Below, piece by piece: positions 26,074 through 34,403 of a stretch of DNA of 64,000 bases. The position numbers and the translations under genes are program-made. Every line of letters begins with the position of its first letter. The first letter of the stretch is position 1. The stretch is from an uncultured Clostridia bacterium (GTDB lineage: Bacteria > Bacillota > Clostridia > Oscillospirales > Acutalibacteraceae): the NCBI GenBank assembly GCA_937898625.1, contig CALEJF010000008.1, positions 12,989 through 76,988 on the forward strand, read 5' to 3'. Under the pieces are notes generated by a model, which was not told where the DNA came from, did not search any database, and worked only from the letters and a program-made list of their open reading frames with translations.

Positions 26074-26568
26074 ATGAAAACAGTAGTTTGTCCGGGTAGT
26101 TTCGACCCGGTAACTAACGGACATCTTGATATTATCAGCCGTAGTTCAGCACTTTTCGACAAGGTGATTGTGGTTGTTATGAAAAACCCGTCAAAGAAGA
26201 ATTTTTGCTTCACCCCTGAGGAAAGAGCCGACCTTATAAGACGTTGTACCAAGGATTTTAACAATGTTGAGGTTGATACATACGAGGGCTTGCTTGCCGA
26301 GTATGCAAAAGAAAAAGGTGCTGTTGCAGTTGTTAAAGGACTTCGCGCTGTGTCTGACTTTGAATATGAATTTCAGCAGGCACAGATGAACAAAAAACTC
26401 AACAGTCAGCTTGAAACAATTTTCATAAACACAAGGGTTGAAAATTTGTATCTCAGTTCAAGCGCAGTTAAGCAGATTTGCGAATTAGGTGGGGACATAA
26501 GCGATTTTGTTCCCCATGAAATTCGTGATGATATAGTTAAAAGAATTAAAAGAGGTGTGAGCAAATGA
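26074..26568 (+). CDS. coaD: CoaD, phosphopantetheine adenylyltransferase
   Basis: CoaD catalyses the penultimate step of coenzyme A synthesis, joining ATP and 4'-phosphopantetheine. The nucleotidyltransferase motif PGSFDPVTNGHLDI is at the N-terminus, the KGLRAVSDFEYE motif lies near residue 87, and the YLSSSAVKQI motif near 127 corresponds to the family SS(T/S)xVKE. The length is 164 residues. The start could be GTG 26065 or ATG 26074; the latter fits the family N-terminus. The ATGA overlap couples it to the next gene. Confidence 0.95.
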   Translation: MKTVVCPGSFDPVTNGHLDIISRSSALFDKVIVVVMKNPSKKNFCFTPEERADLIRRCTKDFNNVEVDTYEGLLAEYAKEKGAVAVVKGLRAVSDFEYEFQQAQMNKKLNSQLETIFINTRVENLYLSSSAVKQICELGGDISDFVPHEIRDDIVKRIKRGVSK

Positions 26569-27098
26569 CAATAGAAAGCTTACTTGAAGAGATTGAATCA
26601 ATACTTGAAGAGGGAAAGACAGTTCCGTTTACTTCAAATCTTTTGGTTGATGCCAATGCAATCAAAACTGCTATTGAGGATATAAGACTCAATATGCCTG
26701 ATGAACTTATGCAGGCAAGAAAAATCGCTTCAGAGAGAAAAGAAATTCTCACAGGTGCACAGGATAACGCAGATAAGATTATCGAAAAAGCACATGTTCG
26801 TGCAAAGGAAATCATTTCTGAAGACGAAATCACAAGAGGTGCAGAGGTTCAGGCTGAAGAAATCATTCAGCAGGCAAGACAGACTGCAAACGAAATCGTT
26901 GAACAGGCAAGAGCATCTGCAACTGAACTTACAGAGCAGGCAAGAGCTTGGGCAAAGGATATGCGCACAAGTGCAAGCGAATATGTTGAAAGCATCGTTG
27001 CTGTTGCTGATGAAACTCTCACAAATTCAGTTAACGAAATTCGTCGCGCTCGTCAGCACTTAAAGGCTGCATCACAGTCAAAACGCATAGACGAATAA
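26565..27098 (+). CDS. Coiled-coil protein, ATP synthase subunit-like, unknown function
   Basis: This 177-residue protein is largely helical. Heptad-rich segments (about 55-160) contain repeated EEIIQQARQTANEIVEQAR-like units, an 11-residue periodicity resembling V-type ATPase stalk subunits or F0 subunit b. There is no membrane segment and no enzyme motif. It overlaps coaD by four bases, an association seen in Clostridia, where it is usually annotated as an ATPase-like protein. A DivIVA-like or peripheral scaffold role is possible but unsupported by specific motifs. Confidence 0.7.
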   Translation: MTIESLLEEIESILEEGKTVPFTSNLLVDANAIKTAIEDIRLNMPDELMQARKIASERKEILTGAQDNADKIIEKAHVRAKEIISEDEITRGAEVQAEEIIQQARQTANEIVEQARASATELTEQARAWAKDMRTSASEYVESIVAVADETLTNSVNEIRRARQHLKAASQSKRIDE

Positions 27099-27135
27099 TC
27101 TAAACTAACATAATTTAAAAATCATTATAATTCAT

Positions 27136-27182
27136 CACCTCGCAGCATATTTATTTATATAAATAGTGTTCGAGGTGTTTGT
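27136..27182 (+). terminator. Hairpin before the DUF4830 gene
   Basis: CACCTCG (27136-27142) pairs with CGAGGTG (27171-27177), with further AT pairing inside, and TTTGT follows. It could terminate the coaD transcript. The right arm also supplies the GAGGTG ribosome site of the next gene, so folding would mask that site. Confidence 0.45.
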
Positions 27183-27185
27183 CTT

Positions 27186-27656
27186 ATGTTCGTGTATTCA
27201 GTTCAGTCAAAGCATATCAAGGTAATAGCAGTAGGTCTGTTTGCAATATTTACGGTGGTTTCGTTAATGGTGCTGTCCCGTGAAAGTAAACAGACAAGTA
27301 ACGATGGCAGTATCAGCCTTAAAGCATCTACTCATCAGGAGAGAATGGCTTTTATTTCTCAATTTGATTGGGAACTGCAAGAAGAACCAATTGAAATTAA
27401 AGAAGTTATAATACCAACGGAATTTGACGATACTTATACTGCATACAATGAAATTCAAAAGGAGCAAGGATTTGATTTAACTGAATATGCAGGTGTCCGT
27501 GCAAAACAATGGACATACATTGTAAAAAACTATGAGGGCTACGAAAATAGTGAATGCATACATGCCAATATTTTGGTTTATGACGGAATTGTCATTGGCG
27601 GAGATATCTGTTCGGTTGAACTTGATGGCTTTATGCACGGATTTTCAAAACCTTGA
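27186..27656 (+). CDS. DUF4830-type membrane-anchored protein
   Basis: A single membrane segment at residues 11-30 suggests a bitopic protein with an extracytoplasmic domain of about 125 residues. The segment containing FDWELQEEPIEIKEVIIP, FDDTYTAYNEIQKEQGFDL and GFMHGFSKP resembles DUF4830 proteins of Clostridia, whose role is unknown. There are no catalytic motifs. It starts at ATG 27186 behind GAGGTG. The rRNA pseudouridine synthase begins 13 bases after its stop, so they may be co-transcribed. Confidence 0.7.
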   Translation: MFVYSVQSKHIKVIAVGLFAIFTVVSLMVLSRESKQTSNDGSISLKASTHQERMAFISQFDWELQEEPIEIKEVIIPTEFDDTYTAYNEIQKEQGFDLTEYAGVRAKQWTYIVKNYEGYENSECIHANILVYDGIVIGGDICSVELDGFMHGFSKP

Positions 27657-27669
27657 ACGGAAGATTTTA

Positions 27670-28383
27670 ATGGAAAGACTTGATAAAATACTTGCCACCC
27701 AAGGTACACTATCCCGCCGTGATGTTAAAGAACTTGTAAAAAAAGGTCTTGTCACGGTGAATGGTGTTGTGGTAAAGGACAGTTCTTTAAAAATTGATGA
27801 GAACAAAGATGTTGTTTTCCTTAATGGGGAAGAATTAACATTGAAAAAGCATATTTATATTATGATGAATAAGCCACAAGGGATTATCTCTGCAAGTGAC
27901 AGCAAGGATGACGAAACTGTTGTTGACCTTGTGCCTGATTACCTTTATCGCAAAGGACTTTTTCCTGCAGGCAGACTTGACAAAGATACAACGGGCTTTG
28001 TGCTGATTACTGATGACGGTGATTTTGCCCACAGAATCCTTTCACCTAAAAATCATATTTTCAAAACCTATATTGCAGGTCTTGAGCATAGTCTGGGTAC
28101 TGCCGAAGTAGAAATGCTTGAAAATGGCATAACACTTGCTGATGGTACTGTGCTTAAAGAGGCAAAGGTTGAGATTATAGAAGACGGGGACAAGCCTTTA
28201 GTAAAAATTATGATTTGTGAAGGTAAGTACCATCAGGTTAAAAGAATGTTTGCAGCAGCAGGAAATAAGGTTATATCCCTTCATCGTTCAAAAATGGGAG
28301 ACTTGGAGCTTGATATCAACTTAAAACCCGGCGAATGTCGTGAAATAACAGCCGAAGAGCTGATTTTAGTTCAGAAAAAATAA
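27670..28383 (+). CDS. rsuA: RsuA/RluB-type rRNA pseudouridine synthase
   Basis: This enzyme isomerises uridine to pseudouridine in rRNA. An N-terminal S4 RNA-binding domain (MERLDKILATQGTLSRRDVKE) is followed by the RsuA-family catalytic domain. The catalytic Asp lies in GRLDKDTTGFVLITDDG near residue 100, and the C-terminal YHQVKRMFAAAGNKV motif is present. At 237 residues it fits the small-subunit U516 type (RsuA), although RluB-like specificity is not excluded. ATG 27670 is chosen because the longer open frame upstream overlaps the DUF4830 gene in another frame. Confidence 0.9.
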   Translation: MERLDKILATQGTLSRRDVKELVKKGLVTVNGVVVKDSSLKIDENKDVVFLNGEELTLKKHIYIMMNKPQGIISASDSKDDETVVDLVPDYLYRKGLFPAGRLDKDTTGFVLITDDGDFAHRILSPKNHIFKTYIAGLEHSLGTAEVEMLENGITLADGTVLKEAKVEIIEDGDKPLVKIMICEGKYHQVKRMFAAAGNKVISLHRSKMGDLELDINLKPGECREITAEELILVQKK

Positions 28384-28508
28384 AATATTAGTCATTTTGA
28401 ACAAAGAAAAATGAAGTTAAAAATTAACTAAAATGCGTGAAATGACCAAATTATTTGATTTTTTTTGTATAATTTGTTTGAAAAAAGTAAAAAATATAAA
28501 AATTTTAC

Positions 28509-28537
28509 TTGCCAAAATAGGTTTAATTGTGTAAAAT
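28509..28537 (+). promoter_or_regulatory. Promoter for the PucR/CdaR-type regulator
   Basis: TTGCCA (28509-28514), 17 bases, TAAAAT (28532-28537), about 45 bases before the gene. The 198-base gap is strongly AT-rich and holds another possible -10 (TATAAT at 28468-28473). Confidence 0.5.
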
Positions 28538-28581
28538 ACATAGTATCGCAATGGTGAATTTGTATAAAAGGTGGTATAACC

Positions 28582-29667
28582 ATGTCAAACAGATTGTTTC
28601 AGGGTATTGTTCATCAGATGACAGAGGTTGTTGAAAGAACCTTCGGTGTTCTTGATGAAACAGGAACTGTAATCTCTTGCAGCGAATTAAGTCACATTGG
28701 TGAAGTTCAGTCCAATGCTGTGGCTGATGTTTTTGCAAGCACTGAGAATATCGTTGTGGACGGATATACATATAAAGCATTTGGAACACAAATGCATCCT
28801 GAATACGCAATTTTTGTTGAGGGTGACGATGATGTTGCAAACAGATATGTTTCTGTTCTTGCTGTTTCTCTCGCATCAATTAAACAGTATTATGATGAAA
28901 AATATGACCGTGGCAACTTTATCAAGAATGTAATCCTTGATAATATCCTTCCCGGTGATATCTATATTAAGGCAAGGGAACTCCATTTTAACAATGATGT
29001 AACAAGAGTTGTGCTTCTTATCAGAATCACAGAGAAGAACGATGTTTCTGTTTTTGATGTTATTCAGGACTTGTTTCCGGATAAATCAAAGGACTTTGTC
29101 ATTAATGTTAATGATACTGATATTGCTCTTGTTAAAGAGGTTAAGAACAATATTGATGGTAAAGACCTTGAAAAACTTGCTCGTTCAATAGCAGACTCAT
29201 TAGGTACGGAGTATTATACTCATGTTCTTGTTGGTATTGGTACAACTATCAGCAATATTAAGGATTTGGCTCGTTCATTCCGCGAAGCTCAGGTTTCTCT
29301 TGAGGTTGGTAAGGTGTTTGACACAGAAAAAACCATCGTAAGTTATGAACATTTAGGTATTGCAAGACTTATTTATCAGCTTCCTACAACTCTTTGTGAG
29401 ATGTTCCTTCGTGAGATTTTTAAGCGTGGCTCAATCGAAAATCTTGACCACGAAACACTTTTCACAATTCAAAAATTCTTTGAAAACAATCTTAATGTTT
29501 CTGAAACATCAAGAAAGTTGTTTGTTCACAGAAATACACTTGTTTATCGTCTTGAAAAAATCAAGAAGCTCACAGGCCTTGACCTTCGTGAATTTGACGA
29601 TGCAATCGTGTTCAAGGTAGCGTTGATGGTTAAGAAATACCTCGACGCAAACCCAATTAAATACTAA
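28582..29667 (+). CDS. PucR/CdaR-family transcriptional regulator
   Basis: This is a probable cytosolic transcription factor. The C-terminal helix-turn-helix of the PucR type (FFENNLNVSETSRKLFVHRN, then TLVYRLEKIKKLTGLDLREF, residues about 298-345) is distinctive. The N-terminal 130 residues, beginning FQGIVHQMTEVVERTFGVLD, look like a sugar-diacid-recognition or PAS/GAF-like sensing domain. The middle shows the GGDEF-like fold seen in CdaR proteins (VLVGIGTTISNIKDLARSFREA). The ligand is unknown. It is monocistronic with its own terminator and stands just upstream of ftsEX. Confidence 0.82.
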   Translation: MSNRLFQGIVHQMTEVVERTFGVLDETGTVISCSELSHIGEVQSNAVADVFASTENIVVDGYTYKAFGTQMHPEYAIFVEGDDDVANRYVSVLAVSLASIKQYYDEKYDRGNFIKNVILDNILPGDIYIKARELHFNNDVTRVVLLIRITEKNDVSVFDVIQDLFPDKSKDFVINVNDTDIALVKEVKNNIDGKDLEKLARSIADSLGTEYYTHVLVGIGTTISNIKDLARSFREAQVSLEVGKVFDTEKTIVSYEHLGIARLIYQLPTTLCEMFLREIFKRGSIENLDHETLFTIQKFFENNLNVSETSRKLFVHRNTLVYRLEKIKKLTGLDLREFDDAIVFKVALMVKKYLDANPIKY

Positions 29668-29671
29668 AAAC

Positions 29672-29706
29672 AAATATGGCAGGGTAACAAACCCTGCCAT
29701 ATTTTA
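29672..29706 (+). terminator. Intrinsic terminator after the PucR-type regulator
   Basis: A strong 14-base stem, AAATATGGCAGGGT (29672-29685) against ACCCTGCCATATTT (29691-29704), with a five-base loop and a T tail. Confidence 0.9.
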
Positions 29707-29783
29707 TACCTTATACAAAATCAACAATAATACATAATATTATTGTGCAAAACGACGATAAATGTTAACATTCTTTAAAAAGC

Positions 29784-29812
29784 GTTACAAATACAATATT
29801 TTGTGGTATAAT
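29784..29812 (+). promoter_or_regulatory. Promoter for the ftsEX operon
   Basis: GTTACA (29784-29789), a 17-base spacer and TATAAT (29807-29812) precede ftsE by about 85 bases. The -35 match is moderate. Confidence 0.5.
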
Positions 29813-29895
29813 GTAAACCAACAGTGACTATTATGTGTTATTGTTTCCAAAATTAGTTAATTTTCAGAATAGTTTATAAAGGAAAGGTGCATATC

Positions 29896-30861
29896 GTGAT
29901 TGAATTCAGACATGTTTCAAAAACATATGATAACGGTACAAATGCCCTCCGTGATGTTTCATTGACAATCAACGACGGTGAATTTGTCTTTATTGTAGGT
30001 GCGTCCGGTGCAGGTAAAAGTACATTTCTTAAAATAATTATGCGTGAGCAGGTGCCAAATAGCGGCTCTGTTATTATCAATAACTATGACCTTAACAAGA
30101 TTAAGAAAAAGGATATTCCAAAATTCAGAAGAACAATGGGTATCGTTTTCCAGGATTTCCGTCTTATTCCTAATATGACGGTCTATGATAATGTTGCTTT
30201 CGCAATGCGTGTTATTGGTGCAAAAGAAAAGGAAATCAGCAAAAGAGTTCCTTATGTGTTGAGCCTTGTGGGTCTTAACTCAAAGGCAAGACAGTTGCCA
30301 ACTCAACTTTCCGGTGGTGAACAGCAGAGAGTTGCTCTTGCCCGTGCACTTGTAAATAATGCAGGAATAATTATTGCCGACGAGCCAACAGGTAATATTG
30401 ACCCTGAAATGTCTTATGAAATTGTTGACTTGCTTAACCACATTAACGCAAATGGTACAACAGTTGTAATGGTTACTCATGAGCATGAGCTTGTTCGTCG
30501 TTTTAACCACCGTGTAATTACAATTAATCAAGGTGAGGTTGTTTCTGATACAGCAGAAAAACACCATGAAGAAGTTGCTGACCGTGAGGTTGTTGAGGAA
30601 ACAATAGTTTACGAAACACAGGCAGAACTTAAGGAAGCAGTTGAGCAGGAACTTTTAGAGGATGCTACTCAGTTCCGTGAGGAAGTTAAGGCCATTGAAA
30701 TTGTTGAGGAAAAACCTGCAACAGCATTCTATGCTCAACCCAATAGTGACCGCGAATTGGAAGAATTTATGAAAACTTATGGCGTGGACGAGCCTGTTAG
30801 TGCAGACGAGGATTATTCAGCATACATAAACGATGAAGAAAACGGAGGTGACGCTCAATGA
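29896..30861 (+). CDS. ftsE: FtsE, division ABC ATPase with acidic C-terminal extension
   Basis: FtsE powers the FtsEX complex, which activates peptidoglycan hydrolases at the septum or side wall. Walker A GASGAGKST near residue 36, the signature LSGGEQQR near 136, Walker B IIIADEPTG near 158 and the switch His in VTHEHEL near 193 are intact. The core ends near residue 220. About 100 further acidic residues (rich in Glu/Val, with ELEEFMKTYGVDEPVSADED) are an extension not found in E. coli or B. subtilis FtsE. The GTG start at 29896 follows GGAAAGG. It overlaps ftsX by four bases. Confidence 0.93.
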   Translation: MIEFRHVSKTYDNGTNALRDVSLTINDGEFVFIVGASGAGKSTFLKIIMREQVPNSGSVIINNYDLNKIKKKDIPKFRRTMGIVFQDFRLIPNMTVYDNVAFAMRVIGAKEKEISKRVPYVLSLVGLNSKARQLPTQLSGGEQQRVALARALVNNAGIIIADEPTGNIDPEMSYEIVDLLNHINANGTTVVMVTHEHELVRRFNHRVITINQGEVVSDTAEKHHEEVADREVVEETIVYETQAELKEAVEQELLEDATQFREEVKAIEIVEEKPATAFYAQPNSDRELEEFMKTYGVDEPVSADEDYSAYINDEENGGDAQ

Positions 30862-31763
30862 AAGGTGCAAGTTTAGGTTATCTTACAAAAGAGGGCTTCC
30901 GCAATGTCTGGGTAAACAGACTTATGTCATTGGCGTCAATTACTGTTCTTATGGCGTGTCTTGTTATTATCGGACTTGGCGCAATGCTTTTCTTCAACAT
31001 CAATGCTTTGCTTGATAATATTGAAAGTCAGAATGTTATTATGGTTTATGTTCAGGACGGAACAACCGATGATAACATTAAAAAATTGGAAATGGATATA
31101 AACTCAATGGAAAATGTGCAGAGTTGTGTGTTCGTTTCAAAAGAAGAAGCTTTTAAAGCACAGTTAGAGGATATGGGCAGTGATGCTGAACTTCTTAATG
31201 ATATGGAAAATCCGCTTCCTGATGCCTTTAAGGTATCTGTAAAGGATATGGCGAATTTCGACCAGACTGTTGCGGAGTTGCGTGCAGCTCAACATATTGA
31301 AACAGTTCGTGAAAATGGTGATGTGGCAGATAAACTTGTTAATATCCGTAAGGCAGTAACTATGGTTATTGCAGGTATGGTTGCACTTCTGTTTATCGTT
31401 TCATTGTTCATTATTGCAAATACAATCAGAATTACAATGTTCTCAAGAAAACTTGAAATCAGCATTATGAAGGCTGTTGGTGCAACAAACTGGTTTATCC
31501 GTTGGCCATTTATGGTTGAAGGTGTTGTAATCGGTATTATCTCAAGTTTTGTGTCATTTGGCGTGTTGGCAGGACTCTATCAGGGTGTTGTTTATGTGTT
31601 CAACGACCTTTTGGCGTTGTTCAGACCTATCGGTTTCCTTCAGTATTCAGGTTACATCTTGCTGATATTTATGGCAATCGGTATGTTTACAGGTTCTGTG
31701 GGAAGTCTTATTTCCATGGGCAAATATCTTAAAGAACAAGGGAGTGTTGTAAGTGAAGATTAG
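30858..31763 (+). CDS. ftsX: FtsX, division ABC permease
   Basis: FtsX is the membrane half of FtsEX and relays ATP-driven movement to an extracellular hydrolase activator. Four membrane segments are visible at about 24-48, 172-196, 222-246 and 262-286. A large extracytoplasmic loop of about 120 residues lies between the first two. The RITMFSRKLEISIMKAVGAT segment near 195-212 is the family hallmark. The 301 residues are typical. It overlaps the next gene, the hydrolase, by 11 bases, so the effector is encoded with its activator. Confidence 0.94.
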   Translation: MKGASLGYLTKEGFRNVWVNRLMSLASITVLMACLVIIGLGAMLFFNINALLDNIESQNVIMVYVQDGTTDDNIKKLEMDINSMENVQSCVFVSKEEAFKAQLEDMGSDAELLNDMENPLPDAFKVSVKDMANFDQTVAELRAAQHIETVRENGDVADKLVNIRKAVTMVIAGMVALLFIVSLFIIANTIRITMFSRKLEISIMKAVGATNWFIRWPFMVEGVVIGIISSFVSFGVLAGLYQGVVYVFNDLLALFRPIGFLQYSGYILLIFMAIGMFTGSVGSLISMGKYLKEQGSVVSED

Positions 31764-33114
31764 TACAAGAATATTTGCAGTAATCTGTTCCTTGGCAATT
31801 CTTCTGACAACTATTCCTTTTGCCGCTCCTGCAAAGTCTATTTCTGATATTGAGAAAGAGATTGAAAAGTACGAAGAGGAGATTAAAGACGCCTCAAAGG
31901 GACAGGCTAATGCTCAGAAAAAACTTAAAGCACTTCAAGAGCAGAGTAAGGTTATTGACGAAAAGGTTAAGGCGCTTGAAAAGGAAATGGCTCCGGTTCG
32001 TCAGAAAATCAATGAGTTGACCAAGCAAATCAATGAGTTCGAGGCAAGAATTAAAGAACTTGAAAAAGAAATTGCTGAAACAATGGCTAAAAAGGACGAG
32101 CAGGATAAGAAAATCGAGGGTACTCGTGAACTTCTTGCAAAGCGTCTCCGTGCTGCCTATATTGCAGGTGAAACATCTGAACTTGAAATTTTCCTTAATG
32201 CTACTGACTTTTCAGATTTCCTTGCACGAAGTGAACTTCTTCGTCAGGTGTCAAAACATGATAACGAAGTTGTAAAAGGCTTGCAGGAACAGATTAAGGA
32301 ATTAAATAAAATCAAAGAAGACCTTGATGCAAAGCGTGCAGAAAATGAAGAAAAGCAAGCAGCAATTATCAGTGACCGTGAAGTATATAACAAAGAAATG
32401 AAAGTATTTCAAGGTAAGATGAACGAGTTGGATGCTACTCAGGCACGAAACGAAAAGAATATCAGAGAGCAGAATAAGATTATCGCTACTTATAATCAAA
32501 ACAGTGCTTATTATCAGCAGTTGTTGGCGCAGGCTGAAAAAGAAAAAGCAGAGTATTCAGCTCAGTTGGATAAGGATATTGCAAATGAAGGTTCATCAGG
32601 TGATGGTGTTGTTGATAATGGTATTGTAAACCATAAATTCAAGGTTTCTTCAAGAGGAATTATCAGCCCTATTCAGGATAAGAGTGTTTACTATTCTGCA
32701 ACCTATTCGGAACATATTTCCCGTGGTACAGCATCAGTTGATATGTGTGCTCCTGCAAACCGTGTTGTTAACGGTCAGACATATTACACATCAAAGGGTG
32801 CAAAGATTTATGCTGTTGCATCGGGTACTGTAACAAAATCAACTTATTCGTCATCAAGCTATGGTCATTACATAAATATTGACCACGGTAATGGTTTGAG
32901 CTCCCTTTATGCTCATATGGATGCAAGGTATTTTAATGTTGGCGATAAGGTAGTCCAGGGTCAGGTAATCGGTATTCTTGGTAATACAGGTAACTGTTGG
33001 CCTCGTCCTACTGCTGCCAATCCGGTTGCAGGTTCGCATCTTCATTTTGAAATGCGTCTTAACGGTAACAGAGTTAACCCTGAGATTTACTTACCATCAC
33101 CACTGGTTTATTAA
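31753..33114 (+). CDS. Secreted EnvC/PcsB-like coiled-coil protein with M23 domain
   Basis: This is the probable extracytoplasmic partner of FtsEX. A signal peptide (about residues 1-27, ending AAPAKS) precedes a long coiled coil (28-270), which by analogy with PcsB/EnvC docks on FtsX. A LytM/M23 peptidase domain is C-terminal (about 310-450), with YINIDHGNGLSSLYAHM and SHLHFEM, the latter giving the HxH zinc motif. The first zinc motif is odd: H and D lie eight residues apart (HISRGTASVD) instead of three. It may be an active endopeptidase or only an activator. The start is GTG inside the ftsX end. Confidence 0.87.
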   Translation: MKISTRIFAVICSLAILLTTIPFAAPAKSISDIEKEIEKYEEEIKDASKGQANAQKKLKALQEQSKVIDEKVKALEKEMAPVRQKINELTKQINEFEARIKELEKEIAETMAKKDEQDKKIEGTRELLAKRLRAAYIAGETSELEIFLNATDFSDFLARSELLRQVSKHDNEVVKGLQEQIKELNKIKEDLDAKRAENEEKQAAIISDREVYNKEMKVFQGKMNELDATQARNEKNIREQNKIIATYNQNSAYYQQLLAQAEKEKAEYSAQLDKDIANEGSSGDGVVDNGIVNHKFKVSSRGIISPIQDKSVYYSATYSEHISRGTASVDMCAPANRVVNGQTYYTSKGAKIYAVASGTVTKSTYSSSSYGHYINIDHGNGLSSLYAHMDARYFNVGDKVVQGQVIGILGNTGNCWPRPTAANPVAGSHLHFEMRLNGNRVNPEIYLPSPLVY

Positions 33115-33153
33115 TAATAAACTGACGAATATAACAGTAAAGGATGATGTCCT

Positions 33154-34356
33154 TTGAATAAAAAAATATCATTAGGACTTGCTATTTCTTTAATCTTCCT
33201 TGCAGTTGCGTTGACAGTCACAGTTACAATGATGGTTGCCATGGGGATATATAACGACATTATTAAAGATGTTTCAGCCCGTTCCGGAGTGTATTCAAAT
33301 ATATCCGAGATAGACGATTTAATCCGTAAAAATTATTATGGCGAAATCAATGAGAACCTGCTTAATACAATGATGTCCGATGGATATGTTGCCGGTGTAG
33401 GCGACAGATACAGCTATTATATGACTCCTGACGAGTATGCAAGGTATAAGGAAGAAGAAAGAGGCAATAAAGTTGGCATAGGCGTTGTTGCTGTTTACGA
33501 CAGTAAGAACAATAATATCTATGTATCCGAGGTTTCAGTGGGGTCACCCGCACAGCTTCAGGGAATAACAAAAGGTGATGTTATTACCGCTGTTGATGGC
33601 GTCAAGGTAACTTCTTCAAATTATAAGGAACTGCTTGAGAGCCTTGAGGGTGCAAAGCTGACTAATGTTCAGGTGACCTTTATACACGAGGGTACTGAAA
33701 AAACGGTTTCCGTAGCAAGGGGCTATTCTGCGCAGACAGTTTATTACAGTGTAAATGGTGGAGTAGGGTATATCAAGATTAATGCTTTTTACAGTACAAC
33801 TGCAAATGAGCTTGAAGATGCTATACAGCATATGAAGGAAAATGAGGTTAGTTCAGTAATCTTTGATGTCCGAAATAATAATACGGGCTTGATTTCAAAT
33901 GTTGTAAAATGCATCGACCTTGTGGTTCCCGTTGCAACAGACGGTACAAATGCCGTTGCAACTGCTGTGGACAAAAACGGCAATATTATTGAGACCTTCG
34001 CTTCAGACTCTGATAGTGTTAACTTTGCAATTGTTGTTCTTGTTAATTCAAACACCTCAGGTGCAGCGGAATTATTTGCTTGTGACTTGCGTGACTTTGG
34101 TCTTGCTAAGCTTGTCGGTACAAAAACCGCAGGTAACGGAACAATGCAAAAGATTTTTGAATTAAGCGATGGCAGTGCGATTGCTTTGACAGTTGCGAAA
34201 ATTATTCCGTATAAGAGTGACAGTTACAACGATGTAGGCATTGAGCCTGATGTTTCTGTTGAACTTTCAGCTGAACAGAATTCCAGACTTGAAATGCTTT
34301 CGTTAGAGGAAGATTTGCAGTATCAGAAAGCTATGGATGTTTTGGGTAATGAATAA
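33154..34356 (+). CDS. S41-family (CtpA-like) protease homologue, probably catalytically inactive
   Basis: This membrane-anchored carboxyl-terminal-processing protease homologue has one N-terminal membrane segment (7-30), an S41 N-terminal region (IDDLIRKNYYGEI), a PDZ domain (about 100-180, GSPAQLQGITKGDVITAVDG) and an S41 core. The two catalytic positions appear substituted. The usual SASASE reads TSGAAE, which places Gly at the nucleophile, and the usual FGKGxxQ reads AGNGTMQ, which places Asn at the general-base Lys. It may act as a PDZ-bearing scaffold or adaptor for the FtsEX-hydrolase unit encoded just before it. The TTG start follows AAAGGATGATG. Other active-site arrangements cannot be excluded without a structure. 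Confidence 0.85.
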   Translation: MNKKISLGLAISLIFLAVALTVTVTMMVAMGIYNDIIKDVSARSGVYSNISEIDDLIRKNYYGEINENLLNTMMSDGYVAGVGDRYSYYMTPDEYARYKEEERGNKVGIGVVAVYDSKNNNIYVSEVSVGSPAQLQGITKGDVITAVDGVKVTSSNYKELLESLEGAKLTNVQVTFIHEGTEKTVSVARGYSAQTVYYSVNGGVGYIKINAFYSTTANELEDAIQHMKENEVSSVIFDVRNNNTGLISNVVKCIDLVVPVATDGTNAVATAVDKNGNIIETFASDSDSVNFAIVVLVNSNTSGAAELFACDLRDFGLAKLVGTKTAGNGTMQKIFELSDGSAIALTVAKIIPYKSDSYNDVGIEPDVSVELSAEQNSRLEMLSLEEDLQYQKAMDVLGNE

Positions 34357-34403
34357 ATAAATATTAATCCCTTCACATAAAATAAGTGTGGAGGGATTTT
34401 TTT

